A DNA stretch of 53,597 bases. Source: a virus. A program made the translations under genes and the position numbers. Location of the stretch: the IMG/VR virus record IMGVR_UViG_3300017758_000011, positions 1 through 53,597 of that record; one strand, 5' to 3'. Of the stretch, positions 46,754 through 53,597 are shown one piece after another; position 1 is the first letter of the stretch; each line of letters begins with the position of its first letter. The notes beneath the pieces were generated by a model that was not told the origin of the DNA, did no database searches, and worked only from the letters and a program-made list of their open reading frames with translations.

Positions 46754-47419
46754 ATGTCAGTTAGTCGTAAAAGGTGCGGCCTTTGTCAGCACGAATATAG
46801 AGAAGAATTGGAGCGTATGCTTGAAACAGGCGAAGCCACCTGCGATGAATTAGATACAAAATATAATTGGAGAAGTGGAACTGCTGCTCAACATCAAAGA
46901 AATCATATGGGCGATTATAAAATGTCGTCTAATCCAAAGTGCGCTCTTTGTATAGACCCCATGAGAAAGCATTATGAACAGGCAATTAATGAAGGTAGCA
47001 TTTCAACAGAAGCAGTTGCCACCGCATTAAATACAACACAGGCTCAAATTCAAAGACATATGAAACATCATTTGATGCCTATTGTTCAAGAATCAGCCGC
47101 TATGATGATAGCAAAGAGAGAAGTAAATGAAGTTGATTTACTTTCTAACAATGTTGCTAAATTAGATACACGATTAGAACAAGTATTCAATGAGTTAGGA
47201 AATGACCTTGACCCAAAGATGATTGACGCTTTGACAAAACTCGCAAGAGAAATTAGAGAGTCGCTAAAATATCTTATGGAGTTCAAAGGTAAATTGGTTC
47301 ACAAGAGACAAGATACAATTGTTATCGCCCAAATGCAAATAGTCCAAGAAGTGTTAGCCCAAAACAATCCGGAGATTTGGTTAGACATTAAAAAGAAAAT
47401 GCAGGAGAAATTACAATGA
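46754..47419 (+). CDS. Zinc-finger HTH protein, candidate small terminase
   Basis: A 221-residue protein without the tag. Two tandem repeats of about 50 residues each begin CxLC (CGLCQHEY, CALCIDPM), continue with an HTH-like pair of helices and end in a His pair (HQRNHM, HMKHHL), so each looks like a zinc-stabilised helix-turn-helix. The C-terminal 90 residues are helical (coiled). DNA-binding HTH plus a helical oligomerisation region, in the late operon, fits a small terminase subunit, but no large subunit is in the window. Confidence 0.6.
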   Translation: MSVSRKRCGLCQHEYREELERMLETGEATCDELDTKYNWRSGTAAQHQRNHMGDYKMSSNPKCALCIDPMRKHYEQAINEGSISTEAVATALNTTQAQIQRHMKHHLMPIVQESAAMMIAKREVNEVDLLSNNVAKLDTRLEQVFNELGNDLDPKMIDALTKLAREIRESLKYLMEFKGKLVHKRQDTIVIAQMQIVQEVLAQNNPEIWLDIKKKMQEKLQ

Positions 47420-47577
47420 TTTGGAAAAGCATTTTAAAATATGATATGCTGAATGAAATAAAGAAGGCTCTACGAATAATTGAAGAATTAAAACAAGAAT
47501 ACAAAGATGAAAGAATCCAAAAATTAGAAGATATATTTTACGACGCATTAGAAAATTTAAGAGGTTATAGGTGGTAA
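47416..47577 (+). CDS. Small W-tagged protein (8)
   Basis: A 53-residue protein starting MIWKSILKYD, then one long charged helix ending LRGYRW. Its ATG overlaps the preceding stop (ATGA). Essentially a tag with a helix. Confidence 0.65.
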   Translation: MIWKSILKYDMLNEIKKALRIIEELKQEYKDERIQKLEDIFYDALENLRGYRW

Positions 47578-47578
47578 T

Positions 47579-47848
47579 ATGGCTTGGGAAAGAATAGTTA
47601 AGAAAGATGAAAAAGAATGGGAAGATTTAGGCGATGTTCTTACAGGAGAATATGACTATGAGAAATGGAGAAACAAACCGATTCCAAATGATTTAAAAAA
47701 ATTACAAGCATTGTATAATACTGCGCCCCCTTCTGCCAAAAAAGATGTTAAAATTCTTTTTGAATCTGCCAAAGGTCAAAGTAATGAAAATAAACAACAG
47801 GTCTTTGATTTAATCAAAGTTATTCTGCAAGCAGTTAATGGAAAGTGA
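47579..47848 (+). CDS. W-tagged protein (9)
   Basis: An 89-residue protein starting MAWERIVKKD followed by an acidic stretch and a helical C-terminal half. AGGTGGTAAT precedes the ATG. No family is recognised. Confidence 0.65.
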   Translation: MAWERIVKKDEKEWEDLGDVLTGEYDYEKWRNKPIPNDLKKLQALYNTAPPSAKKDVKILFESAKGQSNENKQQVFDLIKVILQAVNGK

Positions 47849-47852
47849 TTGA

Positions 47853-50180
47853 ATGTCTTGGTTTGAATTATTAAAAATGATTCCGTTAGATAACTTTACT
47901 TTAGCGTGGGTTATAACTAACGCCAAAGAAACCGAGAAAGCAATAAAAGAAATAGAAAATCTATCAAAGACTCCTAAAGCACTTAAAGAATTATTAAGAA
48001 GTGTTGAAAATAATCAGTTAGATTTGCAGAATTTAAAAGATTTATACGGTCAGCCTCCACATGGCGACCAAACTTTAGAACAGATGAAGGAAAATGTTCA
48101 AAAAATAAAGGAAGCCGCACGATTTTTGACAATTGATGAAGTTAAAGAGTTAGTTAATGAAGCAACCGAAGCAAAAAGAAATAATAATCACCAAAGAGTT
48201 AAACAAATTTTAGAAAATTTAGACCAAAATGCTGATTTGTCCGTTGCTACTCTTAAAAGAAATAGAGATTTAAGAGATAAATTAGATTTATTGAGAATGA
48301 AAGGCGATAAATCGACTATAATTTTTGATAATCCTCCAAAAAATAAAAGTTTAATTAAAGAATTTGCTAAATTAATTAATGGAACAGTAAAGGGTGATGG
48401 AATTTTAGTTAATTTTAAGTCGGAAAGTGAAATTGTTGCCTTAATGTCAATAAAAATGAATAAAAATCGAGATAAAGTCTTAGATTCTAAAGCAGTTGTA
48501 GATAGAAAAAATAAAATTAAAGAAATTTACAACAAAATGCAAGGAGAAGAGAGAAATTTGGGTATGAAACTCAATATTGGCGATAACAATATTGAAATTG
48601 ATGACTTAGTTAGACAAAAAAAGATATTTATTGCTTCGGATAGGAAATTAGAATTAATTGAGCCTTTTTCGGAAGGTTCTGTAATAAAATATGTTAGAGC
48701 AGTTGATAAAACTAAAGGTAGTGTAAGAGCATTTAGGCCAACAACACTTCCAAATGGAAGAAGTCTGCCTTCTGTTCTATTTTTAGAGAAATCAAGTTCT
48801 AACAGTATGAATCTGAATCCATATTCTTCTTTAGTTATAACAAATGACTTTTCCGATAGCGCAACATGGCAAAAAAAATTCTTTGATACACTAAGAAGTA
48901 ATGAAATGTTGAGTATAAAAGAGGCTGAACAGATAATTGTTGAAGAAATCTATCAAGCAGTTATAGAAGATGAAGAAAGAACAATTAGTAATCTATATGT
49001 TGGAAGTCTTATTGGAGAAAACGGCATTCAAGGTGCAAAAACTAAAACCAAGAAGGCGGTAAAGAAAGAAATTAGAAATTTTATAAATTCAAGCAGGATT
49101 TTAGGAAACCAAGTAGAGGATGCTAAACTAAATCTACAATCTGAGCAACTGCAATACTTGGGCGAGGACTTTACCCTTCAAGAAGCAACTAATTTTGAAA
49201 AATTCTACAAAACTCTAAGCGAAAGCGACCCCGAAGATTTCCCAATAGATGATTTAGAAATTAAATACTTTAGAAACGGTAGAGCGTTAGACCCCGAAGA
49301 ACCTCAACCTATTTTAGAAGATGGTGTTCCAAAAAGAGACAGTAAAGGCAATATTGTTTTTGAAAATGCAAATGTCAAGCAGTATGCTAATCATGCTTCT
49401 GTATTTTTAGCCGGAGAAAAAATTAATCCAAAAGATGCTTATTCAATAGGAATGAAAGCAACAAGTCGTGAAGCCCCTTTGTCGGCTCAAGCGAAAGTTG
49501 ATAATTTGATTAAGGATTTAGAAAAAAGAATACGCAAGGCTAAGGAAAAGTTGGATAAGTATTCTAAATTTAGTGCAGAAAATCTGCCTAAAGATGATGA
49601 AGGAGAGCCAACTATGAAACCTCTTCAACTACAAGAAATACAAGAAGCAATAAAAAGAAATATTGCCCGTTATGAAATGCGACTTAAACAAACTAAAGAT
49701 AGAAAGAAATCCGGCAAACCAATAACAGACTTTGGCGAACAAACTGCAAAATTAAGAGATGAACTTTTAACAACTGATAGTTTTGCAGAATATATTCTTA
49801 CTATGGCGAGAAAATTAAAAGATAAAGGAGGATTAGAAGCGTTTGTTAATACTATTGATAGGTCAGCAAGTGCTTTAGAACAGATAACTCCGGAAAGAAG
49901 TTTAAGTTTCCTTGCACAAATGGCTCAACATACTAATAACAATGAAATAAGAGAAGCCTTTATTAAAATTGATTCTAACGCAGAAACAGCGAAAGCCGAA
50001 GCGCAGAAGTTAAATGAGCAAATGCCTAATATACTACAAACAATGCAGGAAGAATTAATAGGGGCTTTTAAGAACAAACTACAAGAATTTGTTAATAAAC
50101 CAGCGACTTTCCCCGACAATCAAGTAATAAATGCAAAGAAACAATTTATCAATGAAAATCTAATAAGATATGCAGACTGA
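47853..50180 (+). CDS. Large W-tagged protein (10)
   Basis: A 775-residue protein starting MSWFELLKMI. Long helical, Lys/Glu-rich stretches dominate, with a beta-rich region (about 240-340) and a coiled coil near residues 550-620. No enzyme motif is recognised. Size and place in the operon suggest an inner-core, scaffold or tail-associated virion protein. AGTGATTGA precedes the ATG. Confidence 0.7.
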   Translation: MSWFELLKMIPLDNFTLAWVITNAKETEKAIKEIENLSKTPKALKELLRSVENNQLDLQNLKDLYGQPPHGDQTLEQMKENVQKIKEAARFLTIDEVKELVNEATEAKRNNNHQRVKQILENLDQNADLSVATLKRNRDLRDKLDLLRMKGDKSTIIFDNPPKNKSLIKEFAKLINGTVKGDGILVNFKSESEIVALMSIKMNKNRDKVLDSKAVVDRKNKIKEIYNKMQGEERNLGMKLNIGDNNIEIDDLVRQKKIFIASDRKLELIEPFSEGSVIKYVRAVDKTKGSVRAFRPTTLPNGRSLPSVLFLEKSSSNSMNLNPYSSLVITNDFSDSATWQKKFFDTLRSNEMLSIKEAEQIIVEEIYQAVIEDEERTISNLYVGSLIGENGIQGAKTKTKKAVKKEIRNFINSSRILGNQVEDAKLNLQSEQLQYLGEDFTLQEATNFEKFYKTLSESDPEDFPIDDLEIKYFRNGRALDPEEPQPILEDGVPKRDSKGNIVFENANVKQYANHASVFLAGEKINPKDAYSIGMKATSREAPLSAQAKVDNLIKDLEKRIRKAKEKLDKYSKFSAENLPKDDEGEPTMKPLQLQEIQEAIKRNIARYEMRLKQTKDRKKSGKPITDFGEQTAKLRDELLTTDSFAEYILTMARKLKDKGGLEAFVNTIDRSASALEQITPERSLSFLAQMAQHTNNNEIREAFIKIDSNAETAKAEAQKLNEQMPNILQTMQEELIGAFKNKLQEFVNKPATFPDNQVINAKKQFINENLIRYAD

Positions 50181-50199
50181 ACAGAAGAGGTATGATATT

Positions 50200-52680
50200 A
50201 TGGCACTAAGCGAAGAAGAAATACAAATGTTGAATTTGTCTGCCGAAAAAGTAAATGAATTAGCAACTGCTAATCCATTAACACGAAGACAATTGATTTC
50301 AAAAATAGTTAATCAATTTAAAGATAAACTAAGAGACGAGGCAAGGACAATTGACGACACAGAAGAAAGACAGGCTATGCTTAATTCCTTAGAAGAAAAA
50401 GGAACAGAAGTTAGAGGACATATTAAAGACCGTATTAAGGGAGAGGCAGGGGGAGCAAAGACTACTCAAGCATCTTTTAATCAAGTATTAAAACCATTAA
50501 CACAAATGAATCTGTATGCAGACGGCCAATTAATTAATGAAAACTATCTTTTAAATGAAGAAATAAAAGGAAAGATAGACATAAGAAATCCTAAGCCGGA
50601 ACTATTAGATAGACCGGATATTCAAAGAATGCTAACTGCCGAAGGAATGACTGAAGCGTTTAGAAAAAATGTGCAAAAAATCCTACAAACTCTTGGAGAT
50701 ATTTCCAATGTTAGAGAATATATTCAACTTAAGAGCAAATTCCCACGCAACAAATTCTTAGGTGCAATCAATGTTTCTAAGAAACAAAACAGAATACAAG
50801 TTTATGACTATTGGGCTGATATAGGCAAAAAATATGATGATTTTGAAAATGACTTAGCGGCATTTTTTGTTGCAGTTAAAAATGTTGAATGGGAAAATCC
50901 ATCAGTAGCAAAATTATTTGAAAAATTATACAAAGATGTAAATGATATTAACTTAGAATATATCGCAGAATTTACAGATGTTGAAGAAGAATTCTTAGCA
51001 CCAAAGCACAGATTTTTTAATTTGGTTGCATATAGAATGATGTTAGAAGGTTTAACAAGAAGAGAAGATGCCGAATCAAATTTTGGTGAAGAAGGAGAAA
51101 CCCCACAAGACCAACAATATGCTGATATTAACCAAAAATTAAGAGAAGAGTTAGAATCAGCCGTAGCAAGTTCAAGTAGCACACAAGGAGATACAATAGA
51201 CATAGATGATTATAGAAGTGAATTGTTTGATGAGCCACAATGGGAAGAAGACTATGAATCAGTATTTGGTGCAGCAGACCCCTTATTGATTTATGAATAC
51301 CAAAAGGGCGAAAGACTGGTTGCTATTAACGATGCGATGGAAAGAGAATTATTAAAAGTTTTAAAAGAGGTTGAAGATGCTATTGATGATGGGAAGGGTG
51401 TTTCATTAGACACATCAACAGATATTGAAAATTGGTTTGATGAATTAGATGATACTACGACTCTTGATGGAGAAGTCAAAACAATGGCATTACCAATTTC
51501 TGTTTTGAGTAATACCGCTTTCGCTAATTTATATGATGAGAATAAATTCAAATCAATAGCAAACAATAAAGACATAGGCTTAGATAATCTTGATACCATT
51601 AAGAATTTCTTTGGGGATTTGTATAATCTTTTGAGTAGTGAAGATTTTAGAGCAGAAGTAGAAGCAAGAACCACAAAAGGAAGAAGGAGAGGTTCTGTTC
51701 AAGATTATAGAGAATCAAGAGGAACAAGTATGGAGGGATTAACCGGAAGTGCAAAAGTTCCAATGTCATTAAATCAAAAAGGAGAATTTAGGGGAGTGTT
51801 TGCTAAATTTCAAAGCGAACTACAAAAGATGATGGATTCAGCAATTGATTATTTCTTTGACCCGTTGTATAGTGGATTACTACCATTAGAAATACCTCGT
51901 TTTGGTTCAAGTATTGGGTCAAAGGTTATGCAGACTTTAAGTTTAGATTTAGGATTAGAAACTGTCATGTCGGCTTCATATGATACCCTGTTTGAAGGTT
52001 CAGTAGAAGAAGTTGATGAAGGAGACTTAATAGCAATTGCTGATTTCTTAGATAATATATTTATGCCGAGCGTTAAAATTGATGCGGATATTATTACAGA
52101 AGGAGAATTTGCCGCAGAAGCATTGACTGAAATTTTTGGAAATAAAGAAGCAAATAATAATTATTGTGCCGCTTTAATTTATCATTTCATGGAAGATATA
52201 GGAGATTTAAGCAGGGCAGAAAATGATTTTGATACAAAGACTATCAAAGAAAGAGCCGATTTGTTTGATAAGCAATATATGTCAAGAAAACCATTCCCTG
52301 TATTTGCACTTCCTCATTGGCTTGACATGAATCAAGGCATTCTAACAAAGAAAAGCCCTGCCATGAAAGAAGCATATAATAGACTAAAAACTATCTTTGA
52401 AAGCGCACAAACAGACTTACCTGTTCTATTGCATAAACTATTGAAAGCACATGACGCAGTAAGAGAACAATTAGGAAAGCCTCTTGTTTATGGTTATGTT
52501 CCAATGAATGAATATGGAATTGAAAGAGTCATTAACAAGATGCAAGTTGATGAAAATATTGACTTGACAATGTTTGAAGTAGAGCAAATCGTAAAGGCGG
52601 TTGATTCACATAGCAATATTTCAACCGAATACGGAATTAGTAAAGAACAAGTTTATTTGATTAAAGCAAATTTTAGGTGA
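50200..52680 (+). CDS. Largest late-operon protein
   Basis: An 826-residue acidic protein lacking the tag (start MALSEEEIQML, with GAGGTATGAT upstream). Helical throughout, with acidic low-complexity zones near residues 320-370. No motif recognised. It follows the tagged 775-residue protein and may form a complex with it. Candidate core or portal-like protein, undecided. Confidence 0.7.
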   Translation: MALSEEEIQMLNLSAEKVNELATANPLTRRQLISKIVNQFKDKLRDEARTIDDTEERQAMLNSLEEKGTEVRGHIKDRIKGEAGGAKTTQASFNQVLKPLTQMNLYADGQLINENYLLNEEIKGKIDIRNPKPELLDRPDIQRMLTAEGMTEAFRKNVQKILQTLGDISNVREYIQLKSKFPRNKFLGAINVSKKQNRIQVYDYWADIGKKYDDFENDLAAFFVAVKNVEWENPSVAKLFEKLYKDVNDINLEYIAEFTDVEEEFLAPKHRFFNLVAYRMMLEGLTRREDAESNFGEEGETPQDQQYADINQKLREELESAVASSSSTQGDTIDIDDYRSELFDEPQWEEDYESVFGAADPLLIYEYQKGERLVAINDAMERELLKVLKEVEDAIDDGKGVSLDTSTDIENWFDELDDTTTLDGEVKTMALPISVLSNTAFANLYDENKFKSIANNKDIGLDNLDTIKNFFGDLYNLLSSEDFRAEVEARTTKGRRRGSVQDYRESRGTSMEGLTGSAKVPMSLNQKGEFRGVFAKFQSELQKMMDSAIDYFFDPLYSGLLPLEIPRFGSSIGSKVMQTLSLDLGLETVMSASYDTLFEGSVEEVDEGDLIAIADFLDNIFMPSVKIDADIITEGEFAAEALTEIFGNKEANNNYCAALIYHFMEDIGDLSRAENDFDTKTIKERADLFDKQYMSRKPFPVFALPHWLDMNQGILTKKSPAMKEAYNRLKTIFESAQTDLPVLLHKLLKAHDAVREQLGKPLVYGYVPMNEYGIERVINKMQVDENIDLTMFEVEQIVKAVDSHSNISTEYGISKEQVYLIKANFR

Positions 52681-52684
52681 TAAT

Positions 52685-52990
52685 ATGACATGGAAAACTA
52701 CTTTAAAATCTGTCAAAAGAATACCTTATCCACAGGTTTTACCACAAAAACCGCCACCCTCACCACCTGCTGACCCTAATATGGAAGAATATAGAAATAG
52801 AAAATATCAAGGTGGAAAATTAGAATATGAAAACCCAATAAGTAGAAAACATATTTTAGAACCACAAAAAAGAAAAGAAGTGCAGAATCAAATAAAAGAA
52901 CTACAAAGGCAACTTGAAGAAAAGAAAAAAGAATTGGAAAGATATTCAAAAGAAGAAAGACAGGCAAGTGCTATGTTTAGAAACGATTAG
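52685..52990 (+). CDS. W-tagged Pro-rich coiled-coil protein (11)
   Basis: A 101-residue protein: MTWKTTLKSVK tag, a proline-rich linker (QKPPPSPPADP), then a charged coiled coil. The linker separates tag and coil as expected of an anchored fibre or adaptor. AGGTGATAAT precedes the ATG. Confidence 0.7.
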   Translation: MTWKTTLKSVKRIPYPQVLPQKPPPSPPADPNMEEYRNRKYQGGKLEYENPISRKHILEPQKRKEVQNQIKELQRQLEEKKKELERYSKEERQASAMFRND

Positions 52991-52999
52991 GTGAGTAAT

Positions 53000-53341
53000 A
53001 TGACATGGAAAGATATAATAAAAGAAGAAGAATTACCGGAAGATGTAAAGAGAGCAAGAGAAAGAGTTAAGCAGGGATTACCATCAAAGGAGAGGCCTCT
53101 TATTCCTCAATTTGATGACGATTCTAAAAAGTCATCAACTGATTTGCCCGATGAAACAAAAGAAGCATTAAAAAAACTCACTGGACAATTAAAAGAGGCA
53201 TTTGAATCAATAGACCACAATGCATTATTAAGTGTTTTAAATCCAACAGGCAAAAAACTGTCTATGACTCAACAAGAAATAGTTGATAGAATGGTTAAAG
53301 ATACTATTAACCGAATTAAGTCCAATAGATTATACAAGTGA
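53000..53341 (+). CDS. W-tagged helical protein (12)
   Basis: A 113-residue protein starting MTWKDIIKEEE, helical and acidic, with a Ser/Lys-rich linker. AGGTGAGTAAT fixes ATG 53000. No family is recognised. Confidence 0.65.
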   Translation: MTWKDIIKEEELPEDVKRARERVKQGLPSKERPLIPQFDDDSKKSSTDLPDETKEALKKLTGQLKEAFESIDHNALLSVLNPTGKKLSMTQQEIVDRMVKDTINRIKSNRLYK

Positions 53342-53346
53342 TATTT

Positions 53347-53597
53347 ATGTCAAGTTGGGAGGATTTTTTGAAAGCCCGTTATTATGACGGTGCTATGCAA
53401 ACTAATCCTCAATTGATAGCACAACAACTACGACAAGATTTTAGCAAAGCCCCTTCATTACACAAAGCGATTACTAATTTTATACCTATAATAGAAGAAT
53501 ACGCTTTCAAGGACAAAGCAAGGGCAAGTCAATATAAACAAATTGCCGACAATCTAAGGAAGGTGGCTTCCGATGTTAAACAAATGATAACCGAATA
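53347..53597 (+). CDS. W-tagged protein, cut by the window end (13)
   Basis: At least 83 residues, starting MSSWEDFLKARYYDG (one extra residue before the Trp). Helical so far; the frame runs off the right edge without a stop codon. AGTGATATTT precedes the ATG. Confidence 0.6.
   Translation, partial: MSSWEDFLKARYYDGAMQTNPQLIAQQLRQDFSKAPSLHKAITNFIPIIEEYAFKDKARASQYKQIADNLRKVASDVKQMITE

Noticed and set aside
1-53597. Terminal repeat or circular closure
   Set aside because: I compared the first and last bases by eye and found no overlap; the last gene is cut by the right end, so the window is a fragment and genome form cannot be judged.

Overview
The window reads as about 53.6 kb of an AT-rich (roughly one-third GC by eye) double-stranded DNA virus genome whose host is an archaeon. 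It carries an archaeal/eukaryotic-type replisome: split family B DNA polymerase, sliding clamp, small and large clamp-loader subunits, archaeo-eukaryotic primase, ATP-dependent ligase, ERCC4 nuclease and an RPA/SSB-like protein. It also encodes archaeal transcription factors (TFB, a PC4-like protein). Genes are tightly packed with ATGA/TTGA/TAATG stop-start overlaps, and ribosome binding sites are GGTGAT or GGAGG. The gene set resembles the magroviruses assigned to Marine Group II Euryarchaeota (Poseidoniales); that assignment is inference from gene content, because no capsid, portal or large terminase gene is recognisable here.

Layout. (1) 1-37.3 kb is almost entirely minus strand: a replication, repair, transcription and nucleotide-metabolism block read leftward from a promoter near 37.3 kb to a T-run terminator at 221-256. 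From right to left it holds a UvrD-like helicase, many small zinc-binding proteins, a ubiquitin-like protein, class II ribonucleotide reductase, TFB, an E1-like enzyme, a Myb-like protein, a JAMM protease, GroES and GroEL, ligase, a histone-fold protein, clamp loader, SSB, RecA-like ATPase, clamp, split polymerase, Cas4-like nuclease, primase, ERCC4 nuclease, a P-loop helicase candidate and an exonuclease. (2) 37.3-42.95 kb is a control region with microsatellites and GTCTC repeats, then an array of small plus-strand genes (one minus). Nearly every one is preceded by a copy of a nested dyad centred on ACCATATGGT. (3) 42.95 kb to the end is a plus-strand operon behind its own TATA box, presumably late/virion genes. 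Thirteen of its seventeen proteins share a short N-terminal tag of the form M-x-W-[K/E/R]-[D/E]-x-[I/L/V]-[K/R] although their bodies look unrelated.

How it fits together. The virus probably copies its DNA largely with its own replisome, supplies dNTPs through a B12-dependent reductase, redirects host RNA polymerase with TFB and PC4-like factors, and folds proteins with its own GroEL/GroES. The most novel signals are the shared N-terminal tag (a possible capsid- or core-targeting peptide, analogous to the T4 internal-protein signal), the promoter/stem-loop cassettes at 38-42.6 kb, and a ubiquitin-like protein/JAMM/E1 triad. Other notable features are a polymerase split immediately before motif C with five small genes in the gap, a histone-fold protein, and a Cys-rich CxC peptide.
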